A DNA stretch of 32,783 bases from F1-60-MAGs149 sp032119475 (GCA_032119475.1 JAUMCA010000076.1:1-32783); one strand, 5' to 3'. Shown: positions 1 through 7,482, numbered from the stretch's first letter. Translations and numbers: made by a program. The notes: generated by a model from the sequence alone, not told the origin.

Positions 1-3
1 GGC

Positions 4-1734
4 GTGGTGATGATCGTGCTGTTCGCGCTCATCGGCGCGATCGGCGGTGTCGTGCAGGCCCTCGTGATCGCGCGCGCGGATCTCCCCGATCCGCCGCAGT
101 TCACGGCTCCGCTGACGCTGATCCTGTTCTCCACGCTGACGTGGGTCAGCACCGGGAGCATCATCGCGTTCGCGTTCTCGTGGCGCGACCAGCTCGCCGA
201 CTCGCTCCGGGGCTCGGAGGTGCGGGCGCAGGAGACGCGCGACGCGCTCAGCCGCTCGACCGACCTCGAGGCGTACCGCCGACGCGTCGTCCGGCGACTG
301 CTGCGCGAGCGCACGTTGCCGGCGCTGGTCCGTGTCGACGGCGAGCTGCGAGAGCACGCCGCGACAGCGGCACTGACGTGCGCCGATGCGCTCGAGGATC
401 TCGCACGCCAGGACGTCCGTACGATCTCCCACCTGCTGCACCCGGTCACCCGAGCTGACGACCTGGCCGCCGCCCTGACCGCCGTCTGCCGTCCGCTCGG
501 CGTGGTCCCGACGATACCGGATCGTCCACCGCCGATGGACCCCGAGACGATCGACCGGGCGTCGTTGACCACGGCGGAGCTGCTGCTCGAGCAGGACGAC
601 GCCGTGCCGCGTCCGCCGCTCACCGCGACGTTCGAGGGCACCTCCACGGCGACGGCGCTCGTGATCAGCCACGGACGCACCGTCCGCATCCCGGTCGGCC
701 AGCCGGCCGTGACGAGCACCGCGCCGCGTCCCCCGCGGTGGTACCAGATCGCTCCGGCCCCCTACGGCATGCCGTGGGTCGCGATCGCCCTGCTCAACGC
801 CTTCAGCGTTCTGGTCGCCACGCTCGCCGCGGGGTCGGGGCTGTGGGCTGCGGCGTTCGTCGACATCGCGGTGATCACGACGGGCACCGCCGCGCTGGAT
901 CGCCTCCTTCGCCTCCCGATCGTGCGGCGCGCATCGTCGCGGGCGCAGTGGTTCTTCATCGGCGGCTACGTGGCCGCCCTCGGCGCTCTGGCCGGAGGCG
1001 TCTGGGGCTCGCTGATCGGCGGGGAGGCGCTGTCGGTGGCGATTCTCGGGCTCGTCTGCGCGTTGGGCATGGGCCTGTTCCTCCCCGGCATCCGCGTCTG
1101 GTCGTCGGCGATTCGCGAGCTGCGCACCGCAGCCGTGCTCGATGGCCTCGCCGTCGCGGCCACGGCCGTCCGCGAGCGTGTTCGCGCGCGCGCGGCGACG
1201 ACCGCGGCCGCCGAATCCCTGCACGCGGCGGTGCAGAGCCAACTGCTCGCGGTGGCCGGTGCGTTCGCGGCCGACACCCCCGAGGATCTCCGGCGAAATG
1301 CGCTGTCCATGCTGGACGACGTGACCCGCCGATCGCTTCCGGCGATCGTCGCGCAGCTCGCATCGCCGGCCGGCGACGATGAGGCGGTCCTGCTCGACGC
1401 GTCCGTCCTCGCGTCGGTCTGGCCGAAGGTGGCGATCAGCATGCGCGTCCCGGACGCCATGCCGCCGCCGGCGCTGCGGCTCTTCAATTCGGTGGTGGTG
1501 GAGGTGGTCGGCAACGCGGTGCAGCACGGGCGCGCCGACGCGGTCGACGTGCAGGCGGACCTCTGGCCCGGTGCGCTCACGATCACGGTGGACGACGACG
1601 GCAGCGGTGTCGCACCGCACATGCAGGACGGTCTCGGTCTCGCCGCGATCCGCGCGATCGCCAGCGAGTGCTCGCTGCGCCCGCGCCCCGCCGGCGGCAC
1701 GCGGTTCGAAGTGCGGTTGCCGTACCTGGCCTGA
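4..1734 (+). CDS. membrane sensor histidine kinase (5' end may lie outside the window)
   Basis: The protein has 576 residues from the first available GTG. The frame is open to the window edge, so the true start may be upstream. Hydrophobic segments lie at about residues 3-24 and 33-58, with a second membrane block at about 252-366. The C-terminal part is kinase-like: a dimerisation helix with a candidate phospho-accepting His407 (ESLHAAVQSQLL), then a GHKL ATPase with an N-box around N504 (NAVQHG) and a G-box at D530-G535 (DDDGSGV). By family knowledge it would autophosphorylate and pass phosphate to a response regulator, which is not in this window. Residues 90-240 also look like a degenerate kinase core. 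The gene is convergent with the cytochrome b gene. Histidine kinase identity is fairly sure; the signal is unknown. Confidence 0.8.
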   Translation: MVMIVLFALIGAIGGVVQALVIARADLPDPPQFTAPLTLILFSTLTWVSTGSIIAFAFSWRDQLADSLRGSEVRAQETRDALSRSTDLEAYRRRVVRRLLRERTLPALVRVDGELREHAATAALTCADALEDLARQDVRTISHLLHPVTRADDLAAALTAVCRPLGVVPTIPDRPPPMDPETIDRASLTTAELLLEQDDAVPRPPLTATFEGTSTATALVISHGRTVRIPVGQPAVTSTAPRPPRWYQIAPAPYGMPWVAIALLNAFSVLVATLAAGSGLWAAAFVDIAVITTGTAALDRLLRLPIVRRASSRAQWFFIGGYVAALGALAGGVWGSLIGGEALSVAILGLVCALGMGLFLPGIRVWSSAIRELRTAAVLDGLAVAATAVRERVRARAATTAAAESLHAAVQSQLLAVAGAFAADTPEDLRRNALSMLDDVTRRSLPAIVAQLASPAGDDEAVLLDASVLASVWPKVAISMRVPDAMPPPALRLFNSVVVEVVGNAVQHGRADAVDVQADLWPGALTITVDDDGSGVAPHMQDGLGLAAIRAIASECSLRPRPAGGTRFEVRLPYLA

Positions 1735-1759
1735 TGCCGCTGCGTTCGAGGCCGTCCGA

Positions 1760-1797
1760 CGCCCGCGCACCGCTCGTCTGGCACCTACGCGCGGGCG
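1760..1797. terminator. hairpin between convergent genes, probable bidirectional terminator
   Basis: A perfect 9-bp inverted repeat (CGCCCGCGC, positions 1760-1768, and its complement, 1789-1797) with a 20-nt loop lies between the stop codons of two convergent genes. There is no T-tract, as is common in high-GC actinobacteria. The role is inferred from position. Confidence 0.45.
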
Positions 1798-1819
1798 GAA
1801 GAGCGGGATCGCCGCCCGG

Positions 1820-2503
1820 CTAGCGGCGTTGCCGATCGCGAGATTCGACCTCGCGGACCCAGCGCGCGTGGTTGCGGCGCGCCCAATCGCGGTCGACGTC
1901 GCCCGTGACGATGCCGCGGGTCGCCGCGCGGGTCGCCGGGTGGAGGAGGGCCAGGTAGAGGTGGCCGCACGTCAGGATGACGATCAGGATCGTTGCGAGG
2001 TCGTGGACGTCGACGGTGCCGCCGAACCGGAATGCGGTGTTGCGCTCGCCGAGCCACAGCAGGACGCCGGTGATCGCGAGGACGACCATCAGGCCCATCG
2101 TCACCGAGGCTGCGAGCTTCTGTCCCGCGTTCCACCAGCCCTGGTCCGGCGCGCCGTCATGGTCGAACAGGCGACGCGGCCCTCCTCGCAGCCACGCGAT
2201 GTCGTCCTCGTCGAGGGTGTCGGTTTCGCGCACCATCTTGCCGAAGTCCCGCGGTCGAACCGCGATCAGGAGCACGAGCCCGACGCCGAGGGCGATCGCG
2301 CTGTACAGGTGCCATTGCTTCGCGAGGGGGCGGTTCATCACCTCGGTCAGGGCCGGGAAGTACAGGCACAAGCCCGTCCAGAGCATCGCGAAGAACGTCA
2401 CGGCGACGAGGAGGTGGGCGAGCAGCTGCGCCGTCGAGAAGCGACGGATGCGTGCGGGTGCGGACGACTGCGCCGGCGTCGTCCGAGGGCTACCGGTAGG
2501 CAT
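1820..2503 (-). CDS. cytochrome b subunit (FdnI/formate dehydrogenase gamma-like, four-helix)
   Basis: The protein has 227 residues. Four transmembrane helices are predicted at about 27-50, 64-82, 130-152 and 166-187. Candidate heme-ligating histidines sit in or next to them: H30, H65, H167, H181 and H188. This arrangement fits di-heme cytochrome b subunits of the FdnI/HydC type, which pass electrons between a periplasmic oxidoreductase and quinones. The start overlaps the 3' end of the upstream molybdenum-protein gene by 14 bp, so the two are almost surely co-transcribed and work together. About 45 residues between helices 2 and 3 (RPRDFGKM to the WW pair at 123-124) are cytoplasmic or periplasmic. 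The electron-transfer direction is not shown by the sequence. Confidence 0.75.
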   Translation of the reverse strand: MPTGSPRTTPAQSSAPARIRRFSTAQLLAHLLVAVTFFAMLWTGLCLYFPALTEVMNRPLAKQWHLYSAIALGVGLVLLIAVRPRDFGKMVRETDTLDEDDIAWLRGGPRRLFDHDGAPDQGWWNAGQKLAASVTMGLMVVLAITGVLLWLGERNTAFRFGGTVDVHDLATILIVILTCGHLYLALLHPATRAATRGIVTGDVDRDWARRNHARWVREVESRDRQRR

Positions 2504-3206
2504 CCGTCCCGACCCAGGCGTCGGCTGCGTATCCGCGCGTCTCCCAGTACCCCGGCGTTTCCTCGGACGTGAACGTGATGGACCCGAGCCACTTGACGCC
2601 CTTGTAGCCGTACATCTGCGGGATGACGAGACGCATGGGCGAACCGTGCGGCCGCGTCAGCGGCGCATCATCCATCTCCGTCGCCAGCAGGACGTCGGGC
2701 AGCTGGAACTGCTCGAGCGTGATCTGATCGAAGTACGGCTCCTCGAGCGACTGGAAGGTGACGTAGCGCGCGGATGGCTTCGGGGTGACGGTGTCGATGA
2801 TCGTCTGCGGCGTCATGCCCTTCCAGCGGACGTCTTCCACCGACCAGCCGGTGACGCAGTGGAAGTCGGCGACCCGCGTGGTCATCGGCAGCGCCTGGAC
2901 GTCGTCCCAGGTGAGCACGACGGGGTTGTCGACCTCGCCGTCGATCGTCAGGGTGTACGACGCCGGATCGAAGGTGGGCATCGGGTCCTGCACGTTGTAG
3001 ATGCGCCAGCCGTTCGTGGGCGCGATGCCCTCGAGGCCGGCGGCGCTACCGAGGTCTCCGATCGCCTGCCCGACGCCGATGCCGCCGAGCTTGGAGAACG
3101 CGGCGACACCGACGGCCCCGAGCATGATCGTGCCGAGGAACGCGCCACGGCCGAGCGGAAGCCGACTGCGGGGCACCTCTCTCGGTCGGTCCGGGAGTTC
3201 GTCCAT
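2490..3206 (-). CDS. sulfite oxidase-fold molybdopterin oxidoreductase (MsrP/YedY-like)
   Basis: The start at 3206 was chosen because GAGAGGG lies 6 nt upstream; longer versions have no ribosome site. This gives 238 residues. A hydrophobic N-terminal segment (about 22-38) is followed by an oxidoreductase molybdopterin-binding domain. C117 (FHCVTGWSVEDV) is the expected molybdenum ligand, and the IDGEVDNPVVLTWDDVQALP stretch is typical of the family. It should be a membrane-anchored, extracytoplasmic Mo-cofactor enzyme paired with the overlapping cytochrome b. Family members reduce methionine sulfoxide or oxidise sulfite; the substrate here is unknown. The N-terminus reads LGRGAFLG where many relatives have a twin-arginine GRRAFLG-type motif, so Tat export is not obvious. 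Confidence 0.8.
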   Translation of the reverse strand: MDELPDRPREVPRSRLPLGRGAFLGTIMLGAVGVAAFSKLGGIGVGQAIGDLGSAAGLEGIAPTNGWRIYNVQDPMPTFDPASYTLTIDGEVDNPVVLTWDDVQALPMTTRVADFHCVTGWSVEDVRWKGMTPQTIIDTVTPKPSARYVTFQSLEEPYFDQITLEQFQLPDVLLATEMDDAPLTRPHGSPMRLVIPQMYGYKGVKWLGSITFTSEETPGYWETRGYAADAWVGTDAYR

Positions 3207-3527
3207 TGGCCCTCTCACTGTGGCAGCCGGTGCGCGTGTCGACCACGACACGGGCGTGCTCACCCAAGTATCGCTCCGGAATGGTTGGTCGGTTTGACAG
3301 GCACCGCGAGGGACCGCCCGACGGGGCTGGCGAGGAATACGCCTCCGCCGGCGCCTTCACCTCCAGGCCGCAACGCCACCGCGCCCGCTCGCCGCGTCAA
3401 CGACCTCTGTGATGACCACGCCCCGGGGGAGCTGTCCTGCAGCACCGCGCGCCGTCGCAGACGGTGCGGCGACGCACGCTGGCGGTGCGGGGCGGGTGGA
3501 GTTGGGTCCACCCGCCCCGCGTGATTC
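3207..3527. other. intergenic region upstream of the molybdenum-protein operon
   Basis: This stretch of about 320 bp has no gene I can support. Its left part must hold the promoter of the minus-strand molybdoenzyme/cytochrome b operon; I see only a weak GATACT-like -10 near 3262-3267. Its right part holds the strong terminator hairpin of the gene ending at 3528. The open frames crossing it have no ribosome site or recognisable protein. Confidence 0.5.
3487..3520 (-). terminator. strong hairpin terminator of the secreted paralogue
   Basis: A perfect 14-bp stem (3487-3500 with 3507-3520, core GGGGCGGGTGGA) closes a 6-nt loop, 7 nt past the stop codon of the minus-strand gene ending at 3528. 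It has no U-tract. Position and stability make it a likely factor-independent terminator. Confidence 0.7.
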
Positions 3528-4565
3528 CTACCAGCAGCGGCCGCCCTGGACCCACTTCTTCATGAACCAGGTGCAGTCGTCGGAGGCGAAGAGGGTCACG
3601 CCTTTGGGGCTGACGCCGTAGTAGTCACCCTCGCGCCAGTAGAGGAGGTTCCTGGTCCTGTCGAAGCCGATGATCCAGTTGATTTTGTCAGACGGAACAA
3701 AGAGGAGCTGCGGGTAGATCAAGGCATACGCCGCGGGCGAGAACCAGTAGCCGCCGAGGTCCACCAGTCCGACGTTGTTGAACGCGATGAATGGGGCAGG
3801 AGGGGAGAGAAAGATCTGCTGGTACCACCCCCCGACATTTTCCGGGTACGTGCCGATCTCGTTCCAGCATTGGACGAGTCGGCTGGAGTAGATGCCGTTG
3901 CATCTCCTCGCGCGAGTTGCGGGTGTCGCCGCGCGGACGGTCGACTTCGCGGCGGTGTCGGTGGTCGGGAGTTCGGGTTGTGCGATGCGGTTGGGCATGT
4001 CGACGTACACGTCGACGTGCGCCATCGCGGTCGGCTCGGGATCGGGTGCGATGTCGGTGGCTGTCTCGACGATCTGCTCGATCTTCTTGTCGAGGACGTT
4101 CTGGACGCGTGGGCGGGTGATGATCTCGGCTTCGAAGCGGAGCGTGGAGCCCGTGCGCGACCCGTCACGCAGTCGCACGACGACTTCGTCGGTGCCGGTT
4201 TTGGGGCGTAGCACGGCGCGGGGCGCGTTCGTGTCGAACTGGCCGGTCTCGTCGCCGTACTCGGTCCAGTACATCATCAGGTGCTTGGTCGACAGGGTCG
4301 CTGTGGTTTCGGACGCGTTGAGCTCGCTCACGCCCACCTGGTTGGGCACGCCGCGCAGGACCAGCTGGTAGAGGCCCGGCTTGCCCGTGATCGGCGTGAA
4401 CGTCGCCGACTTCGCATCGACGTCGAAGAGGAAGTCGATCGCATCGGAGGGGTTCGCCTGTGCCCCGGCGGCACCGACGAGCAGCGCCGCACTCGCGATC
4501 AGACTGGCGAGGAGGGCGCCGACGCCCCGCCGTTTGGACAGGGCAAGGGGTTTCGTCGTGTGCAT
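3528..4565 (-). CDS. secreted protein of unknown family, paralogue A
   Basis: The start at 4565 gives 345 residues with a clear signal peptide: basic start, hydrophobic core and an AGAQA cleavage site near residue 37. A TACGGT hexamer ends 6 nt before this ATG, suggesting a leaderless mRNA. I do not recognise the family. The first 150 mature residues (LVLRGVP, YGDETGQF, DGSRTGSTLRF, VQNVLDKK) match the divergent neighbour closely. A low-complexity linker follows. The C-terminal region has four cysteines shared with the neighbour: C222 and C233 (CNGIYSSRLVQCW), and C331 and C344 in the CTWFM...GGRCW ending. These probably form disulfides outside the cell. The 3' half looks slightly less GC-rich than the surroundings. 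Confidence 0.8.
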   Translation of the reverse strand: MHTTKPLALSKRRGVGALLASLIASAALLVGAAGAQANPSDAIDFLFDVDAKSATFTPITGKPGLYQLVLRGVPNQVGVSELNASETTATLSTKHLMMYWTEYGDETGQFDTNAPRAVLRPKTGTDEVVVRLRDGSRTGSTLRFEAEIITRPRVQNVLDKKIEQIVETATDIAPDPEPTAMAHVDVYVDMPNRIAQPELPTTDTAAKSTVRAATPATRARRCNGIYSSRLVQCWNEIGTYPENVGGWYQQIFLSPPAPFIAFNNVGLVDLGGYWFSPAAYALIYPQLLFVPSDKINWIIGFDRTRNLLYWREGDYYGVSPKGVTLFASDDCTWFMKKWVQGGRCW

Positions 4566-4685
4566 GCCGCGACCGTATGCGAGCAGTGGTGCCTGCACCA
4601 CCCCCCGACAACACGCCGCGGGGCTAGCCCCGCTCTCTGCTGCTGGACAGGTGCGTGAACCTGAACGTCCTTGTACGTTCGTCGC
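4566..4685. promoter_or_regulatory. divergent promoter region with two palindromes
   Basis: These 120 bp separate the starts of two divergent paralogues. Each start codon has a TAnnnT hexamer 6 nt upstream: TACGGT at 4572-4577 (minus strand) and TACGTT at 4674-4679 (plus strand). Two symmetric sites sit between them. One is a perfect 16-bp palindrome at 4618-4633 (GCGGGGCTAGCCCCGC). The other is GAACGT-N6-ACGTTC at 4663-4680, which overlaps the plus-strand -10. Both could be operators, which is inference. Confidence 0.55.
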
Positions 4686-5648
4686 ATGACCTCTCAGCCG
4701 CACCATCTCCGGGCGTTGCGCTCGCGCATGACTGCGCTTGTCGCGACGCTGATCATGCTCGCGCTGCTTCTGCTGGGCGCGGTGAGTGCGCAGGCGAAGC
4801 CGGGTGATCCGCCGGTGGACTTCCTGTTGGGGGTGAATGCGTCGTCGGCGTCGTTCACGCCGAGTGCGGACACGCCGGGCGCGTACGAGTTGGTGCTGCG
4901 GGGTGTGCCGGACGAGGTCGATGTGACGGAGCTGACGCGGGCGAAGACGACGGCGTCGCTGCCGATGTCCGTCTTCATGCTGTACTGGACGGCGTACGGC
5001 GATGAGACGGGCCAGTTCGAGACCAATCCGCCGCGCGCGGTGCTGCAGGCCGCTGACGCCGCGGGCAACCTCCAGCAGATAGTCGTGCGGCTGAGTGACG
5101 GGTCGCGGAGAGGGTCGACGTTGCGGTTCGACGCGGAGATCGTCACCAGCGAGAACGTGCAGAACGTGCTCGATGCGAAGGTCGACGAGGTCGTGGAGAC
5201 GGAGCCGCCGGGTGAGCCCGTGCTCGTGACCGAGCCGACGACCCTGGCCGACGTCGAGCTGTTCGTCGACATGCCGAAGAGGATCGCCCAGCCCGAGCCG
5301 GAGTCCCCGCGACAGACACGGACGTGGATGCCGAACGGCGGAAACTGCAACGGGGTGTTCTCAAGCCGCCTGCGCAACTGCTGGGACAACATTCCTGCAT
5401 TCTCGAGTACGACCAGGTTATTCGTCGGCGGCCGAGGGTTCGCCTACGACCGCGTCGGCGAGGTCGACCTCGGTGGCTACTACTGGAACCCGGTGGCGTG
5501 GCCCCAGGGTTTCGAAAGCAATCGGAACTTCGTGTTCTGGGCCTACGGTGACTTCTACGGCATCCACAGGAGCGGAATCCCGTTCTGGACGACGGAGAGG
5601 TGCACGTGGTTCATGGCACGGTGGTTGCCCGGAGGAAGTTGCTGGTGA
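4686..5648 (+). CDS. secreted protein of unknown family, paralogue B
   Basis: From the ATG at 4686 the protein has 320 residues. The signal peptide is clear: RSR basic region, LIMLALLLLGAV core and SAQA cleavage near residue 37. TACGTT ends 6 nt before the start, fitting leaderless expression; the in-frame GTG at 4671 lies inside the promoter and is rejected. The N-terminal domain is very similar to paralogue A (ELVLRGVP, YWTAYGDETGQF, DGSRRGSTLRFDAEI, VQNVLDAK, VDMPKRIAQPE). The C-terminal half is less conserved but keeps VDLGGYYW, YGDFYG and the cysteines C221, C232, C306 and C319, with the ending CTWFM...GGSCW. The function is unknown. The pair looks like an inverted gene duplication, and extracellular action is inferred from the signal peptides. 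Confidence 0.8.
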   Translation: MTSQPHHLRALRSRMTALVATLIMLALLLLGAVSAQAKPGDPPVDFLLGVNASSASFTPSADTPGAYELVLRGVPDEVDVTELTRAKTTASLPMSVFMLYWTAYGDETGQFETNPPRAVLQAADAAGNLQQIVVRLSDGSRRGSTLRFDAEIVTSENVQNVLDAKVDEVVETEPPGEPVLVTEPTTLADVELFVDMPKRIAQPEPESPRQTRTWMPNGGNCNGVFSSRLRNCWDNIPAFSSTTRLFVGGRGFAYDRVGEVDLGGYYWNPVAWPQGFESNRNFVFWAYGDFYGIHRSGIPFWTTERCTWFMARWLPGGSCW

Positions 5649-5679
5649 CCACCGCGGCGTAGCCGGGCAACGGCGGTGG
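5649..5679 (+). terminator. possible terminator hairpin after paralogue B
   Basis: CCACCGC at 5649-5655 pairs with GCGGTGG at 5673-5679, directly after the stop codon. The loop is 17 nt and there is no T-tract, so this is a weak call. The rest of the interval to 5899 holds several short GC-rich inverted repeats but no supportable gene. Confidence 0.3.
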
Positions 5680-5899
5680 CCGGTCTGCGGCGGCAACGCC
5701 GCGCACCTGCCCGGCGGTCCGGCGGAGACAGTGCGGGGACGGCACGCGCTGGTCGACGCGCCGGGCGCGGAGGTCGGTGACGCACGCGTGCCCGGTCCGG
5801 CGGCGTCCAGTTCCCGCAGCGCTGCGCTGCGGTGTCCGCGGCGTTGCCTGCGACACCCCGCAGTCGAGCAGGCCAACCGCGGGGTCGGCACGTGGCGTC

Positions 5900-5905
5900 T
5901 ACGAT
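5900..5905 (+). promoter_or_regulatory. candidate -10 box of the selenoprotein gene
   Basis: TACGAT at 5900-5905 matches the TAnnnT form seen before other genes here. It would start transcription near 5912, just ahead of the purine-rich GAAGGG at 5915-5920 that serves the GTG start at 5928. No convincing -35 is visible. Confidence 0.35.
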
Positions 5906-5927
5906 CGTCGAGACGAAGGGATCTCCC

Positions 5928-6719
5928 GTGTCCGACTATCGCGACTTCGCCCTGCTCGAGTACGAGTACGTTCGCCGGAAGCTCCTTCCGGACTTCGACT
6001 GGACCTGCTTCGACACGCCGTCGCCGCGGACGCCGCCTTCACGGCCGCTGGCCGAGGCCCGCGTTGCCCTGATCAGCACCGCGGGCGCGCACCTGCCCGA
6101 CGATCCTCGTCATGCCGGCGGGTCGGACGGCGACCACACGTACCGCGAGATTCCACGGGACGCGGTGGAGGTCGCGCTCCACCACGGCGGGTATGACACC
6201 AAGCGGGCTCGACTCGACCCCGACGTCGTGTTCCCCTTGCGCCTCCTGCGGACGCTCGCCGCCGACGGCGTCATCGGCGAGGTCGCGCCGACCGCCTACG
6301 GCTTCATGGGATACATCCCCCATACCGCTCCGCTGCTCGCCGAGACGGGCCCGGAAGTCGCCCGTGCCCTGATCGGCGATGCCGTCGATCTCGCCCTCCT
6401 CGTCCCGGCTTGACCGGTCTGCCAGCAGTCGGTCGGACTGCTGCAGCGGGTGCTCGACGATCACGGCGTCCCGACCGTGTCCATCACGCAGGTTCCCGAG
6501 ATCACCGAACTGGCGAAGCCGTCGCTGTCGTGCTTCGTGGCGCATCCGTTCGGATTGACGCTCGGCGCCGTCGATGACAAGGACACGCAGCGCGCCGTCC
6601 TGACGGCCGTCTTGGAGACCGCGTACTCGGACGCGCCGGCGGGCTCCATCGTCGACCTCGGATTCGCGTGGGAGATCGACGACCTGCGCGAGCGTCAGCT
6701 CCGCAAGGACGCGCACTGA
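5928..6719 (+). CDS. selenoprotein of the glycine/sarcosine/betaine/D-proline reductase B family (in-frame UGA = Sec162)
   Basis: Read through one in-frame TGA (6411-6413), this is a single 263-residue protein. It begins at a GTG preceded by GAAGGG (8-nt spacing). Without read-through it splits into a 161-residue piece and a C-terminal piece. The TGA falls exactly where the family carries its redox residue: VDLALLVPA-U-PVCQQSVGLLQ, a UxxC motif with Sec162 and Cys165, where relatives I recall have CPVC. Downstream residues (VPTVSITQVPEIT, KPSLSCFVAHPFG) continue the family fold without another stop. A SECIS-like hairpin follows the TGA. GrdB/PrdB-type proteins are selenium-dependent reductase subunits in clostridia. 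No partner subunit (PrdA, GrdA) is nearby, so the substrate is unknown. A simple nonsense mutation is possible but unlikely. Confidence 0.85.
6411..6443 (+). promoter_or_regulatory. selenocysteine UGA codon and bacterial SECIS-like hairpin
   Basis: After the TGA (6411-6413) a perfect 8-bp stem forms between CAGCAGTC (6423-6430) and GACTGCTG (6436-6443), with the 5-nt loop GGTCG (6431-6435). The loop starts 17 nt after the TGA, inside the 16-37 nt range described for bacterial SECIS elements. It opens with GG and contains GGUC, as does the E. coli fdhF SECIS loop as I remember it. The hairpin lies in coding sequence, as expected for bacteria, and would bind SelB carrying Sec-tRNA. Confidence 0.8.
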
Positions 6720-6770
6720 GGCGACCGTGCGTGCGCGCGGCGGCCGTGCTCGGCGCGCTCTACCCACCGG

Positions 6771-7295
6771 TCAGTGCACGAGCCACTTGAGCACGACGAG
6801 CACCAGTCCGAGCGCCACGTTGACGCCGATCGTGAGTGCAGTCGCCCGACGGCCGAGTCCGGCCGCGCGCGAGATGACGATGCCCCAGGCGATGAGTCCG
6901 ACCACGCAGATCGCGATCCCGGTCCAACGCGCCTGCTCGACCGTCAGGACGTCGACCGCGGCCAGGAGCATCGGGGCGACGGGGGACAGGCTGGCCTGCG
7001 CCAGCGGCCACTCATCGCGCAGTGCGTGGCGGGCGTCCGCCCAGGTCACGTGCCGCCCGGCGCGGACGACGTTGCGCAGGATCGCCACGTGCACGTGGGC
7101 GAGCCAGAACACCGTCGACGTGATGACGACACCGAGGATGATCGTGATCGGCCCCCCGCTGATCGCCATCAGGAGCGACGCCGCGAGGATGGTGCCGTAG
7201 ACGGCGCTTGCGAAGTCGCCGGCGCTCGTCGCGCCGGTCAGGGCCCAGCGCAGCAGGCGCGACTCGCCGGCCGGGTGCATGCTGGAGTCCGCCAT
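6771..7295 (-). CDS. small polytopic membrane protein of unknown function
   Basis: The ATG at 7295 gives 174 residues. TACGCT lies 7 nt upstream, a leaderless arrangement, and there is no ribosome site. About four hydrophobic segments are visible: two adjoining in the first half (ASAVYGTILAASLLMAISG and ITIILGVVITSTVFWLAHV) and two in the second half (WTGIAICVVGLIAWGIVIS and ALTIGVNVALGLVLVVLKWL). An H-V-H pair (AHVHVAI) ends the second segment. I do not recognise the family. The gene converges on the selenoprotein gene across about 50 bp, and nothing links the two functionally. Confidence 0.7.
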   Translation of the reverse strand: MADSSMHPAGESRLLRWALTGATSAGDFASAVYGTILAASLLMAISGGPITIILGVVITSTVFWLAHVHVAILRNVVRAGRHVTWADARHALRDEWPLAQASLSPVAPMLLAAVDVLTVEQARWTGIAICVVGLIAWGIVISRAAGLGRRATALTIGVNVALGLVLVVLKWLVH

Positions 7296-7377
7296 CGCGC
7301 GCAGCGTATCCGGACGACGGGGATGCCCGCGGTGCACTACGGACCGGCCGCGATCATCGTGCGGCACGCTACGACGC

Positions 7378-7467
7378 ATGCGAAGCGACCTCAACCTGAT
7401 CGCGCTGGCCGCGGCCTTCATCCTCGGGACCCTCGGCTCCATGGCGCTCGTCGTCGGCCTGTCGTAG
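7378..7467 (+). CDS. possible 29-residue single-helix membrane peptide
   Basis: An ATG at 7378 opens a short frame, MRSDLNLIALAAAF then a Gly-Ser break and MALVVGLS. It has a basic/polar start and one hydrophobic helix. It is divergent from the membrane-protein gene starting at 7295 and is followed 15 nt later by a strong hairpin. There is no clear ribosome site. Small size makes it uncertain. Confidence 0.35.
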   Translation: MRSDLNLIALAAAFILGTLGSMALVVGLS

Positions 7468-7482
7468 CCATGTGATCTCCCT

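Noticed and set aside
966..1784. Long minus-strand frame of 272 codons over the histidine kinase gene
   Set aside because: It is Arg/Ser/Ala-rich shadow sequence with no motif or ribosome site, common in high-GC DNA.
4671..4685. Extended start (GTG 4671) for secreted paralogue B
   Set aside because: It would lie within the -10 box and add residues ahead of a good signal peptide start.
5832..6413. Two separate genes (5832-6413 and 6450-6719) or a nonsense-mutated pseudogene
   Set aside because: The two frames are in phase, the stop lies in a redox UxxC motif, a SECIS-like hairpin follows, and the downstream part stays conserved. One selenoprotein explains all of this better.
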